Of a DNA stretch of 64,000 nt, positions 9,738 through 17,250 are shown piece after piece. Position 1 is the first letter of the stretch. Every line of letters starts with the position of its first letter. The notes below the pieces were generated by a model. It had not been told where the DNA came from and searched no databases. It worked only from the letters and a program-made list of their open reading frames with translations. The DNA lies in assembly GCA_900188465.1 (NCBI GenBank), contig FZPE01000001.1, positions 682,001 to 746,000 on the forward strand. The letters run 5' to 3'. Made by a program: the position numbers and the translations under genes. Origin of the DNA: Micrococcales bacterium KH10 (GTDB taxonomy: Bacteria > Actinomycetota > Actinomycetes > Actinomycetales > Cellulomonadaceae).

Positions 9738-10565
9738 TCAGCCCCCCAGCCGATTGCGGACCGGGACAATGATCGGACCCGACCCATCGTTGCGGTCGAT
9801 CACTTCGACCGGATGTTCATACACTTCAGATAACAGTTCCGAGGTCATCACCTCGCGTGGTGATCCGACGGCTCGCACGCGTCCATGGCTCAACATCACG
9901 ATCCGGTCCGCGTAGGCGGCAGCGCAGGTCAGATCATGCAGCACAACGATGACCGCCATGCCCGAGCGAGCATTGTGCTTCGCCTGCTCCAGCAAGATCT
10001 CCTGATGATGGATATCGAGTGCTGCGGTCGGCTCGTCAAGGATATGAACCATCGTCCCTTGCGCGAGAGTGCGGGCAAAGGAAGTGCGAGCCTTCTCACC
10101 GCCCGACAACGTCGGGAAGGTGCGATGTGCCAGGTGCGCGACCTCGGTGTATGCCATAGCACTGTCAATGACGATCTCGTCCTGCTCCTCAGCAGGCGTA
10201 CCACGCCACGGACGCCGCCCCATCTGCACCACCTGCTTGGCGGTGAAGGGGAAACTTGTGCGGTTTTCTTGCAGCAGAACGGCTCGCAGTCGCGACTGTT
10301 CCACCGGTCGCAACTGCGATAGCGGGTTTCCGTCAAGAAACACCTCACCGGAGTCTGGTTTCCGGTCCCCGGCAAGGACAGCGAGCAGAGTCGATTTACC
10401 TGCGCCATTGGGGCCGACCACAACCACCACTTCACCCACGTCAAACTGCAGCGAGACACTGTCGAGGACGAGGCGATCTCCGAGTGTGACAGAGACGTCG
10501 GTTATCTCGATAGCGGGTGCGGCAGGCGTGATCGTGGCTAGAACTTCGTCAAGATAATCGGTCAT
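9738..10565 (-). CDS. hmuV: Heme ABC transporter ATP-binding protein
   Basis: The cytoplasmic ATPase powers heme import through HmuU. In 275 residues it shows Walker A GPNGAGKST (51-59), Q-loop LLQENRTSFPF, signature LSGGEKAR, Walker B VHILDEPTAALD and switch His VVLHD, all complete. The start is the ATG at 10565, overlapping the hmuU stop by four bases (ATGA). An open frame extends upstream to about 11003, but that stretch lies antiparallel within hmuU codons and is not the gene. FecE/BtuD-type siderophore or B12 ATPases are the alternative; flanking HtaA genes make heme the best substrate. Confidence 0.93.
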   Translation of the reverse strand: MTDYLDEVLATITPAAPAIEITDVSVTLGDRLVLDSVSLQFDVGEVVVVVGPNGAGKSTLLAVLAGDRKPDSGEVFLDGNPLSQLRPVEQSRLRAVLLQENRTSFPFTAKQVVQMGRRPWRGTPAEEQDEIVIDSAMAYTEVAHLAHRTFPTLSGGEKARTSFARTLAQGTMVHILDEPTAALDIHHQEILLEQAKHNARSGMAVIVVLHDLTCAAAYADRIVMLSHGRVRAVGSPREVMTSELLSEVYEHPVEVIDRNDGSGPIIVPVRNRLGG

Positions 10566-11722
10566 GCCCAACCTCCCGCGGTCTTGCGCGTACGACGCAG
10601 CAGCCAGAAGAAGAACGGTCCACCGACAATCGCAGTGAGCATGCCGATAGGCAGATCCGCGTAGGCCACGGCGGTGCGCGCCACCAAGTCCGCGGTGACC
10701 AGAAGCAATGCACCGCCGATCGCACTGATCGGGATGAGGGTGCGGTGGGCAGGTCCGACGATCATGCGGACCAAGTGCGGCACGACAAGCCCGACGAAGG
10801 CGATGATGCCGCAGAATGCCACAGCCGCAGCCGTGAGCAATGCGACGACCACGATCGAAACAACGCGGACTCGTTCCACATGGACCCCAAGGTGCCGCGC
10901 AGCCTTGTCTCCTAGCGCAAGTAGGTCGAGAGAGCGAGCCAGGCAGATCGCCGCGATGAAACCGATGATGACCAGCGGTGCGACGACGGCGACGTATTGC
11001 CACCGTGTTCCGTTGAGCGACCCGAGTTGCCAGAACACGATCTGCTCGCGAGCCTGCGTGTCGCCCAAGAACGTGAGGAATGCCAAGACGGCACCCGTGA
11101 ACGCGTTGATCGCGACTCCGGTCAGAATCAGCGTGACGACCTCAGTCTTGCCGCCCGCGCGCGCCAGGAAGTACACCAGAATGCTGGTCAGCAATCCGCC
11201 GACAAAAGCCATAGCGGCAATGGTCCATGGCCCCAGGAAGTTCAAAGAGAACACGATGACCGTACTCGCCGCTACTGCCGCACCCGACGAGACACCGACC
11301 ACGCCGGGCTCGGCAAGCGGGTTGCCGAACACTCCCTGCATGAGTGCACCAGCGGTGGCCAGCGCGGCTCCGACGAGCATCGCCATGACGACCCTAGGGA
11401 ATCGAATGGTCCACAGCGCCGCATCCCCTTGTGGGTGAGTAGGTTCGGGCAAGAATCCCAGACCGAGCTTGCTCAATACTGAACCAGCAACCTCCATGGG
11501 CGGGATTTTCAACTGCCCCATCCCGGCAGCGACGAGCGCCATGATGATCAGCAGGCAGAAGAAGATCATCGCGACGATGGCTGCTCGTCCAAATCTCGCA
11601 CGAGGAGGCGCTACCGCCTCCGTGGCAGGCCGCGCAGGAGCGGGTTCGGCCACGAGAAGATTGCCGCCAGCACGCAGATCGACCTGCGTGGGCGTCTTCG
11701 CGGAGTCAAGTGTCACAGTCAT
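10562..11722 (-). CDS. hmuU: Heme ABC transporter permease (FecCD family)
   Basis: A 386-residue polytopic membrane protein forming the heme channel. An N-terminal cytoplasmic tail of about 50 residues precedes some ten hydrophobic segments. Family motifs are visible: GAALATAGALMQGVFGNPLAEPGVVGVSSG (read in parts), LILTGVAINAF, the coupling region LGVHVERVRV and GIIAFVGLVVPHLVRMIVG near the C-terminus. It overlaps hmuT by four bases upstream and hmuV by four bases downstream, so the three transporter parts are translated as a coupled unit. Confidence 0.94.
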   Translation of the reverse strand: MTVTLDSAKTPTQVDLRAGGNLLVAEPAPARPATEAVAPPRARFGRAAIVAMIFFCLLIIMALVAAGMGQLKIPPMEVAGSVLSKLGLGFLPEPTHPQGDAALWTIRFPRVVMAMLVGAALATAGALMQGVFGNPLAEPGVVGVSSGAAVAASTVIVFSLNFLGPWTIAAMAFVGGLLTSILVYFLARAGGKTEVVTLILTGVAINAFTGAVLAFLTFLGDTQAREQIVFWQLGSLNGTRWQYVAVVAPLVIIGFIAAICLARSLDLLALGDKAARHLGVHVERVRVVSIVVVALLTAAAVAFCGIIAFVGLVVPHLVRMIVGPAHRTLIPISAIGGALLLVTADLVARTAVAYADLPIGMLTAIVGGPFFFWLLRRTRKTAGGWA

Positions 11723-12834
11723 AAGCTCTCTGGCGCGTAGATTGCCCGCGCGAGTGCATCTAGAACGTCAGCAGTTTGCGGGCCGAAACTCAGGATATCG
11801 GTGTCATCCATGTCGACGATCCGCTTGTTGATTCCGGCAGGGGTCTGCGCCAGCGCTGGAATCTGTTCAATGAGCCCGTCGACTCCCCCAACTGAGTCAA
11901 GGCCTTTAGTCATCGTCAAGATCAGATCCGGCTGCGCATCGACGAGCCCCTCGGCGGTCAGCGGGCGCATTCCGGTCCAGCCGATCTCTTCGGCCACGTC
12001 GTAGCCGCCAAGTGCCGTGATCAGCGATTCCGTGCCGGAGCCTTCTCCGAACATGTAGTAAACGCCCGCTTGGCCGCGCACGTAGAGGAAGACCATGCGC
12101 AATTTGTCCTGCTGGGCTGCGGGGGCTATCGCTGCGACCTCGGCGAGTTTCGCATCGATCTGGGTCGCGGTTTCAGCTGCCAGTTGCTTGCCCTCTTCGG
12201 GAACTCCCAGCGCCGCGGAGACCTGCGAGATCAAGTCGTCGACGTTGTTCATACTGCGATGGGAGTCCACCACGACGACGGGAATACCCGCATCGCGCAT
12301 CTGCAGCATCACATCCCACGGTCCCAACGAGGTGTCCGTGATGATGACGGTGGGCGCGAGTTCGAGCATTGCTTCCCCGTTGAGGTCGTGCCCGTTCTGG
12401 GTGACATTGGGCAGATGCTCGATTTCCGGATAGCTCGATGACGTGTCGCGTCCGACGAGATTGTCGCCCAGCCCGACGCCATAGACGATACGAGAAAGGG
12501 TGCCATAGATGTCGAGCGCGAGGATGCGGCTCGAATCGGTGATGGTAACTTCGGTGCCCTGCGAGTCGGTGACCGTGACGGGGAGCGTTGGAGTCGGGTT
12601 GTCGGCGATGACCTTCAACTCGCTCGACGCCATCGTGGCGGTCGAACCACCCTGATATGCCTTGAGATCGGCAATCGGATCGACTTGCGCGAGCGGGACC
12701 CGATCGATGGTCGGCGCAGTGGTCTTGTCACCGTCGCCGTGCCCGCCGGCTCCGGAGCATCCTGCTGTCACCAGAGCCATCACCAGAGCGAGGGCCACAA
12801 CGCCTAAACGCTTCGCCGCCGTAGTCATAATCAC
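11719..12834 (-). CDS. hmuT: Heme-binding lipoprotein of the ABC transporter
   Basis: HmuT is the substrate-binding lipoprotein that receives heme and presents it to HmuUV. The signal peptide ends in a lipobox (LVTAGC) with the lipidated Cys near residue 25. A two-lobed periplasmic-binding fold of class III follows, with typical segments VTITDSSRILALD, LELAPTVIITDTSLGPWDV, IPVVVVDSHRSMN and LTAEGLVDAQPDLILTMTKG. Three in-frame starts are close together (GTG 12840, GTG 12834, ATG 12828). The GAGGAA ribosome site at 12841-12846 favours 12834, giving about 371 residues. It follows the single-domain HtaA gene after a hairpin-containing gap of about 110 nt. Confidence 0.92.
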   Translation of the reverse strand: MIMTTAAKRLGVVALALVMALVTAGCSGAGGHGDGDKTTAPTIDRVPLAQVDPIADLKAYQGGSTATMASSELKVIADNPTPTLPVTVTDSQGTEVTITDSSRILALDIYGTLSRIVYGVGLGDNLVGRDTSSSYPEIEHLPNVTQNGHDLNGEAMLELAPTVIITDTSLGPWDVMLQMRDAGIPVVVVDSHRSMNNVDDLISQVSAALGVPEEGKQLAAETATQIDAKLAEVAAIAPAAQQDKLRMVFLYVRGQAGVYYMFGEGSGTESLITALGGYDVAEEIGWTGMRPLTAEGLVDAQPDLILTMTKGLDSVGGVDGLIEQIPALAQTPAGINKRIVDMDDTDILSFGPQTADVLDALARAIYAPESL

Positions 12835-12890
12835 ACGCACTTCCTCAAGTTCTTAGATTGACGAGCACACCCAGCCGATGCGTTCGCCGC

Positions 12891-12931
12891 GCGGTGGGCG
12901 GAACGTTCCTCTGCTCTGTTCCGCCCACCGC
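12891..12931 (-). terminator. Hairpin between the HtaA gene and hmuT
   Basis: A perfect 14-bp inverted repeat, GCGGTGGGCGGAAC (12891-12904) and GTTCCGCCCACCGC (12918-12931), with a 13-nt loop. No T-run follows, so it may attenuate or process the transcript between htaA and hmuTUV rather than stop it fully. Confidence 0.5.
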
Positions 12932-12947
12932 AGGGATGGTCTTTTTG

Positions 12948-14459
12948 TCAGCGCACCTTGACTTTGCCGGCTGCCTTCTTCGCAGTCGACGTGGTCGCCG
13001 AGCCGGTGTAGTTGACCTGCACCTTGTATGTGCCGCGCTTCTTGAGCTTCTTCGACTTGATGGTGACCTTGCCCTTTTTGTTCAGCTTCTTGGACTTGGT
13101 GACCTTGACTCCTTTGGCCTTGCCTTTCGTGCCGCGCCAGGTGACTTTGACCTTGCCTGATGCGGTGACACCGGGAGCCATAACGGTGACCTTGACCGAA
13201 GACTTCTTCTTGCGCTTGATCTTCTTCTTGGTGGCCTTGGCCTGCGAGACCTTCGCTTTCGCCTTCGACACGGTCACGGAGACAGCACGCGTGCTGGGCA
13301 GTACGAGACCTGCACCTGCATACTGCACCGAAAGCTGGTGTGTTCCGACCGGCAGGGCCGTGGCACCCAGCGGGATGCTAGCCCGTCCGGCTGAGAGGTT
13401 CGCGGTGCCCAGTGTGGCGCTGCCACGCTTGAGCGTCACGGTGCCGGTGGCGGTCCGGCCCGGAGCGTTCACCGTGATGTTGACGGCGGATGCTTGTCCG
13501 TAGGCTTTGGCCGGTGCTGAGGCTGTGGTCGTCGAGGCGACCGGCTTGTTCGCGGGGTCATCGAAGACCACGTTGAAGCCGTTGCTGGTGGTGACCTTCT
13601 TGACGTCGATTCCCCCTTCCGAGGTGGAAGAGGTATACCAGTAGGGACCAGCGCCCAGTTCTTGCTGGTAGTCGATGAAGCTCTGCGGGAATGAGCCCCA
13701 GTACGCGCTGTTCGTCGAATTCTGGTCCGCTTGTCCGACGCCTTCTTGGTCATCGCCTTCGACATCGACCGCCACGCCGAGGTAGTTGGGCGTGGTGACG
13801 AAGCCGGTGCTGCTCACGCTGACACCGGAGAGATCCGCGAGAGTCACGTCGTCGGCTGTCAGCGGTTCCCATTTGCCCTGGTCATCCATGTCGGAGGCGT
13901 AACCTGCGAGGTCGGCTTTCAGCGTTCCGGTTCCGTCTGCAGCAACGGTGAGCACAGGGTTGACGGCCGACCAGTAGACCATACCGCCGTAGAACGCGAC
14001 GGTGAACGACCCGTTCCAGCGGATGGTGGCGGTCCCGGTAGCAGGGTCCACTGACCCGACGCCCTTGGTCAGCACGACCCGGTTCCCCGATGTGCTACCA
14101 ATGATGGGTTTGACGGGGGTGCCGTTCTTGTCCTGGCACTTGTTCGCCCATGTCGGTGCTTGCCATCCGCCAGCCGCGGTTGGCTTCTCGATTCGGACAT
14201 TGCCGGCTTGAGCGGCATAGAACCCGTCGGATGCGGTCCATGGGCGCGCGCTTCGAGTGTTTCCTGCTGTGCCAGCCGACAGGAAGTTGCATCCGCCGAA
14301 GTACGCGCCGCCGCCCACCTCGTCATTGATGCTCCAGGCCAAGGTCGCGTTGTTCAGCGACTGCGGGGCGCTGTGGGCGCTGGCGGCACCGGTGATCGCA
14401 CCGCCTGCGATAAGACTGGCCGCCAGTAGTGTGGCGCTTGCTGCTCTCAGTGACTTCAT
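12948..14459 (-). CDS. Secreted heme-binding HtaA-domain protein with Ig-like repeat and Lys-rich tail
   Basis: A 503-residue exported HtaA protein. After a signal peptide (cleavage near ASAHSA) comes one HtaA domain (about 40-300) with LAWSINDEVGGGAYFGGCNF, a VAFYGGMVYWSAVNPVL block and the Tyr signature SFPQSFIDYQQELGAGPYWY. An Ig-like bacterial domain follows (NITVNAPGRTATGTVTLKRG, about 320-400). The last 100 residues are very rich in Lys and end in GKVKVR. No membrane anchor or LPXTG is present. I chose the ATG at 14459 because TGAGGA lies 8 nt upstream; the ATG at 14474 would overlap that ribosome site. It lies between the large HtaA-like gene and hmuT, all on the same strand. Confidence 0.88.
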   Translation of the reverse strand: MKSLRAASATLLAASLIAGGAITGAASAHSAPQSLNNATLAWSINDEVGGGAYFGGCNFLSAGTAGNTRSARPWTASDGFYAAQAGNVRIEKPTAAGGWQAPTWANKCQDKNGTPVKPIIGSTSGNRVVLTKGVGSVDPATGTATIRWNGSFTVAFYGGMVYWSAVNPVLTVAADGTGTLKADLAGYASDMDDQGKWEPLTADDVTLADLSGVSVSSTGFVTTPNYLGVAVDVEGDDQEGVGQADQNSTNSAYWGSFPQSFIDYQQELGAGPYWYTSSTSEGGIDVKKVTTSNGFNVVFDDPANKPVASTTTASAPAKAYGQASAVNITVNAPGRTATGTVTLKRGSATLGTANLSAGRASIPLGATALPVGTHQLSVQYAGAGLVLPSTRAVSVTVSKAKAKVSQAKATKKKIKRKKKSSVKVTVMAPGVTASGKVKVTWRGTKGKAKGVKVTKSKKLNKKGKVTIKSKKLKKRGTYKVQVNYTGSATTSTAKKAAGKVKVR

Positions 14460-14519
14460 CGTGTGTATCCTCATCAGTTCCGTAGACCTGGGTCTTCAAG
14501 GTTTTATCGGTTCGAATGC

Positions 14520-14560
14520 CGATGGCGTTGCGCGAGACCCAGCCTCGCGCAACGCCATCG
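14520..14560 (-). terminator. Strong 17-bp hairpin after the large HtaA-like gene
   Basis: A perfect 17-bp stem, CGATGGCGTTGCGCGAG (14520-14536) and CTCGCGCAACGCCATCG (14544-14560), with a 7-nt loop. It sits about 20 bp past the stop of the gene ending at 14579 and before the next HtaA gene. It lacks a T-run. It could terminate most transcripts, making the first protein more abundant, or stabilise the 3' end. Confidence 0.65.
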
Positions 14561-14578
14561 TCGTGGACTACCGAACGG

Positions 14579-16963
14579 TCATCGAACTTTGACCGTTCCG
14601 ATCTTCCTGGCCTTGACGGCGGAGACATCCGCCGTGCCGAGGTAACGGGCCGTCACCTTGTACTTGCCCTTGCGCAGTTTTGCGGACTTGACGGTCACCT
14701 TGCCATTGGCTTTGACAGCAACCGTGCGGGTGGTCTTCTTACCCTTGGCCTTGCCCTTGGTGCCCTTGAACACCACACGGACCTTGCCCGCGTTGGCAGC
14801 CTTGGTCTTCAACGTCGCTGTGACCTTGACGCGCTTCTTGGCCTTGGCCTTCTTCTTGCCGAGCTTGGCGTTCAGCTTGGAAGCGGCCTTGGTGACGGTC
14901 ACGGCGGCCGTGGCCGAGATCTGCTCGCCGGCAGGGTTGGCCAGCACTACACGGTAGGAGGTGCCGGACTGCGCCACAGCGGTCGGAGCCACCGTCAGGC
15001 GCTGCGATGTCGCACCCGCGACGTCGGTCCAAGCCGTGGTTCCCGGGGCACGCACCTGCCATTGGTAGGTGACGAACTGACCGGAGGCGGACACGGCGAG
15101 CGCCGTGCTGTCGCCGACCGCGAGGCTGGTCGCCGCAGCAGGCTGACCGGTGATGGTCAGGCCCGGGATACGGACGACGAGCAATGCGGAATCCGAGTAT
15201 TCGGCGCCGCCGGAGTTGACGAATTTGGCACGGTACAGGTTCCCGTTCAGCGAAGCGGCCACCTGGTCGATCTTGTACTCGACATTGTTCGCACCGGCGA
15301 TGTCCTGCCAGGTCTTGCCGTCGTCAGTCGAAACCTGCCACTGCACTGAGGCGTCGGAGGCCGAATCGTATGCGACGGCGAATGTCGCCGGTCCGCCTGC
15401 AGCGACAGTGCGCTGGGCGGGCTGTTCGGTGATGTCGACCAGCGGCTGGAACGTGATGGGTGTGAACGTCTCGAAGGCAGGCTGCCAGCCGCCACCACCC
15501 GGGTAGGTGTAGATGCCGTAGTTTCCTGAGGCCACTGCGGCAGCGGCGTTGTCCGCGGTCGCTCGATCCACCGTGAGCGTCAATTCGAAAGTACCGTCTG
15601 GGCGAAGCTCGGCCGCACCGTTCTCTTCGCCGCCGATCGTCGCCATATCTTGGGCGAGAACCGACCAGCGCACGTCAGCGGTGGGACGGGTGGAGCCTGC
15701 GGCTCCGGTCGACGGCTTCCAGTTCTCCGCGAACTTACCGAAAGCGACGTAGACGCCGGATGAGGTTCCAGCCAGCGGCGGCCGGGTTCCCAGCACATAG
15801 TTGGGGTCGAAGCCGGTTCCGGTGACGGTGACCACGGTCTCAGCGTCGGACACGAAATCGTCGGCACTCAATGTCACGGTCGGGTCCAAGTCTGCAGCGG
15901 TCACGGTGAGCGTTGCAGCAGAGGAAGTGACCGTACCGTTCTGGTTCTTTACCTTGACGCGGTACTGCGTGCCAGAAGCCGAGGCCCGTCCGATCACTGC
16001 GTAGCTTGCCCTGGTAGCACCGTTGACGGCAGTCCAGGTCTCTCCGTTCGTCGAGGATTCCCAGGAGTAGGTGAGCGCTTCATCTGAATCAGGGTTGCTG
16101 GCAGCCACGGTGAATGTGGCCTGCTTGCCCTCTTCGACGCTTGCGTTCTGCGGCTGACCAGTGATTCCGGCAAGCTCGCCCAGGTCGAAGGAGACGTCAA
16201 CACGCGTCGGTGGCTTGCGGTTCTGCAGCCCGCCACATGAGGTGCTGTAGTAGTGCGGGCGTACCGATTCGGGCACGAAGTTAATCCACGCGCTCGGCCA
16301 TGAGCCACCGACACCTTCACAGTCAGCCCATCCTGCGGCAACTTCACCGGATTCATCCACATAGGGCCGTCCTGCGAACTCCGGGGTCGCCTGGAAACTC
16401 GTCCCGTCGAACTCGACGTCGGTGAACGTGGCGAGCACGATACGTTCCGGACCAACTGCCTCAGTGGGGTTTCCCTCCATGTCGAGTGCCGCTGGAATGT
16501 ACGCCTCGAAGCTGAGCGCACCGTTGCCGCCTTCATCAATGGCCAGAATCGGCTTACGCAGGGTCTCATCCGGTGCACCGAACTGACCGGAATATGCGTT
16601 CAGGATCCAGTCACCGGTATCGGCCCAGGTGATCTCGCCTGCACCGGTCACTTCATCGATCGTTCCTGTACCGCCGGAGAACTCCGCACCCTTGTAGGTC
16701 TTGGACGCCTCCGCGGGAAGGCCGGTGATCTCCTCGCCGTTCCATTCCTTGATTTCGACGTTGTCGCCCTCGGCCGCTTGACTCCAAGCCCCGAAGATTC
16801 CGTATTGCGCGTATTGGCTATAGGCCCATGCAAGGGTTGCGTTACTGACCGCGTGGGTGGCAGCGGCGTTGGCAGCGGGAGCCCCGAGCCCGATCGCAGC
16901 GAGCGTCAGGGCTGTTCCAGCACTGACAGCGGCACGCAGACGCTTTGAATAGCGTGAGGTCAC
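14579..16963 (-). CDS. Large secreted protein with divergent HtaA-like domain, three Ig-like domains and Lys-rich tail
   Basis: The first gene of the heme cluster encodes 794 residues. The signal peptide ends near ANAAA. Residues about 38-265 look like a divergent HtaA domain: NATLAWAYSQYAQYGIFGAW at the start and SWPSAWINFVPESVRPHYY then STSCGGLQNRKPP at the end, matching the order of the HtaA terminal Tyr signature. The GGCNF motif is missing and another Cys pair is present. Ig-like domains follow (YSWESSTNGETW, VQWQVSTDDGKTW, YQWQVRAPGTTAW), with an inserted module shared with the protein at 8387-9736. A Lys-rich tail ends in GTVKVR. The GTG start at 16963 has GAGAGAGA upstream, and the iron box at 17060-17078 lies about 100 bp upstream. 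Heme or hemoprotein binding is inferred. Confidence 0.8.
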   Translation of the reverse strand: MTSRYSKRLRAAVSAGTALTLAAIGLGAPAANAAATHAVSNATLAWAYSQYAQYGIFGAWSQAAEGDNVEIKEWNGEEITGLPAEASKTYKGAEFSGGTGTIDEVTGAGEITWADTGDWILNAYSGQFGAPDETLRKPILAIDEGGNGALSFEAYIPAALDMEGNPTEAVGPERIVLATFTDVEFDGTSFQATPEFAGRPYVDESGEVAAGWADCEGVGGSWPSAWINFVPESVRPHYYSTSCGGLQNRKPPTRVDVSFDLGELAGITGQPQNASVEEGKQATFTVAASNPDSDEALTYSWESSTNGETWTAVNGATRASYAVIGRASASGTQYRVKVKNQNGTVTSSAATLTVTAADLDPTVTLSADDFVSDAETVVTVTGTGFDPNYVLGTRPPLAGTSSGVYVAFGKFAENWKPSTGAAGSTRPTADVRWSVLAQDMATIGGEENGAAELRPDGTFELTLTVDRATADNAAAAVASGNYGIYTYPGGGGWQPAFETFTPITFQPLVDITEQPAQRTVAAGGPATFAVAYDSASDASVQWQVSTDDGKTWQDIAGANNVEYKIDQVAASLNGNLYRAKFVNSGGAEYSDSALLVVRIPGLTITGQPAAATSLAVGDSTALAVSASGQFVTYQWQVRAPGTTAWTDVAGATSQRLTVAPTAVAQSGTSYRVVLANPAGEQISATAAVTVTKAASKLNAKLGKKKAKAKKRVKVTATLKTKAANAGKVRVVFKGTKGKAKGKKTTRTVAVKANGKVTVKSAKLRKGKYKVTARYLGTADVSAVKARKIGTVKVR

Positions 16964-17059
16964 TTTTGATCTCTCTCTTCGTGTAGGTCACCTGGAGCGA
17001 TGACGTGATAGGAACGTCGCCGTGCGACTGCGGGGCATCTGAGCCCATTCCTCAGCCGG

Positions 17060-17078
17060 GTAGGTTTGGCATACCTAA
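17060..17078 (-). promoter_or_regulatory. DtxR/IdeR-type iron box controlling the heme cluster
   Basis: On the minus strand the site reads TTAGGTATGCCAAACCTAC. It matches the 19-bp DtxR consensus TTAGGTTAGSCTAACCTAA at most positions, with both TAGGT/ACCTA half-sites intact. It lies about 100 bp upstream of the first gene of the heme cluster in a 287-nt intergenic region (16964-17250), downstream of a possible -35/-10 pair (TTGATT, 18 nt, TGGAAT at about 17126-17095). Binding of an iron-loaded DtxR-type repressor would switch the cluster off in iron plenty. Confidence 0.8.
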
Positions 17079-17099
17079 CTCGGCCACGCACTCATTCCA

Positions 17100-17113
17100 C
17101 AACATTAATGTTG
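17100..17113. promoter_or_regulatory. 14-bp perfect AT-rich palindrome in the heme promoter region
   Basis: CAACATTAATGTTG is a perfect dyad 22 bp upstream of the iron box and inside the presumed -35/-10 spacer. It is a candidate second operator (for example for a heme sensor), with no direct evidence. Confidence 0.35.
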
Positions 17114-17250
17114 CGAAAATCAAGTGCTCATCTCACTTATTGATCAAACGTGATTCAGCACACATCGCAGCAGGACCAAGGACCCTGGAAATCCCCGTAT
17201 TTGCTGACGAAGTGACAGAACCATGCGCTGCACGCGTAGCTGGTAGGCCG

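Noticed and set aside
10674-11438. Long plus-strand open frame (254 codons) inside hmuU
   Set aside because: It is the complement of an intact FecCD permease; its Arg/Thr/Pro-rich product has no domain.
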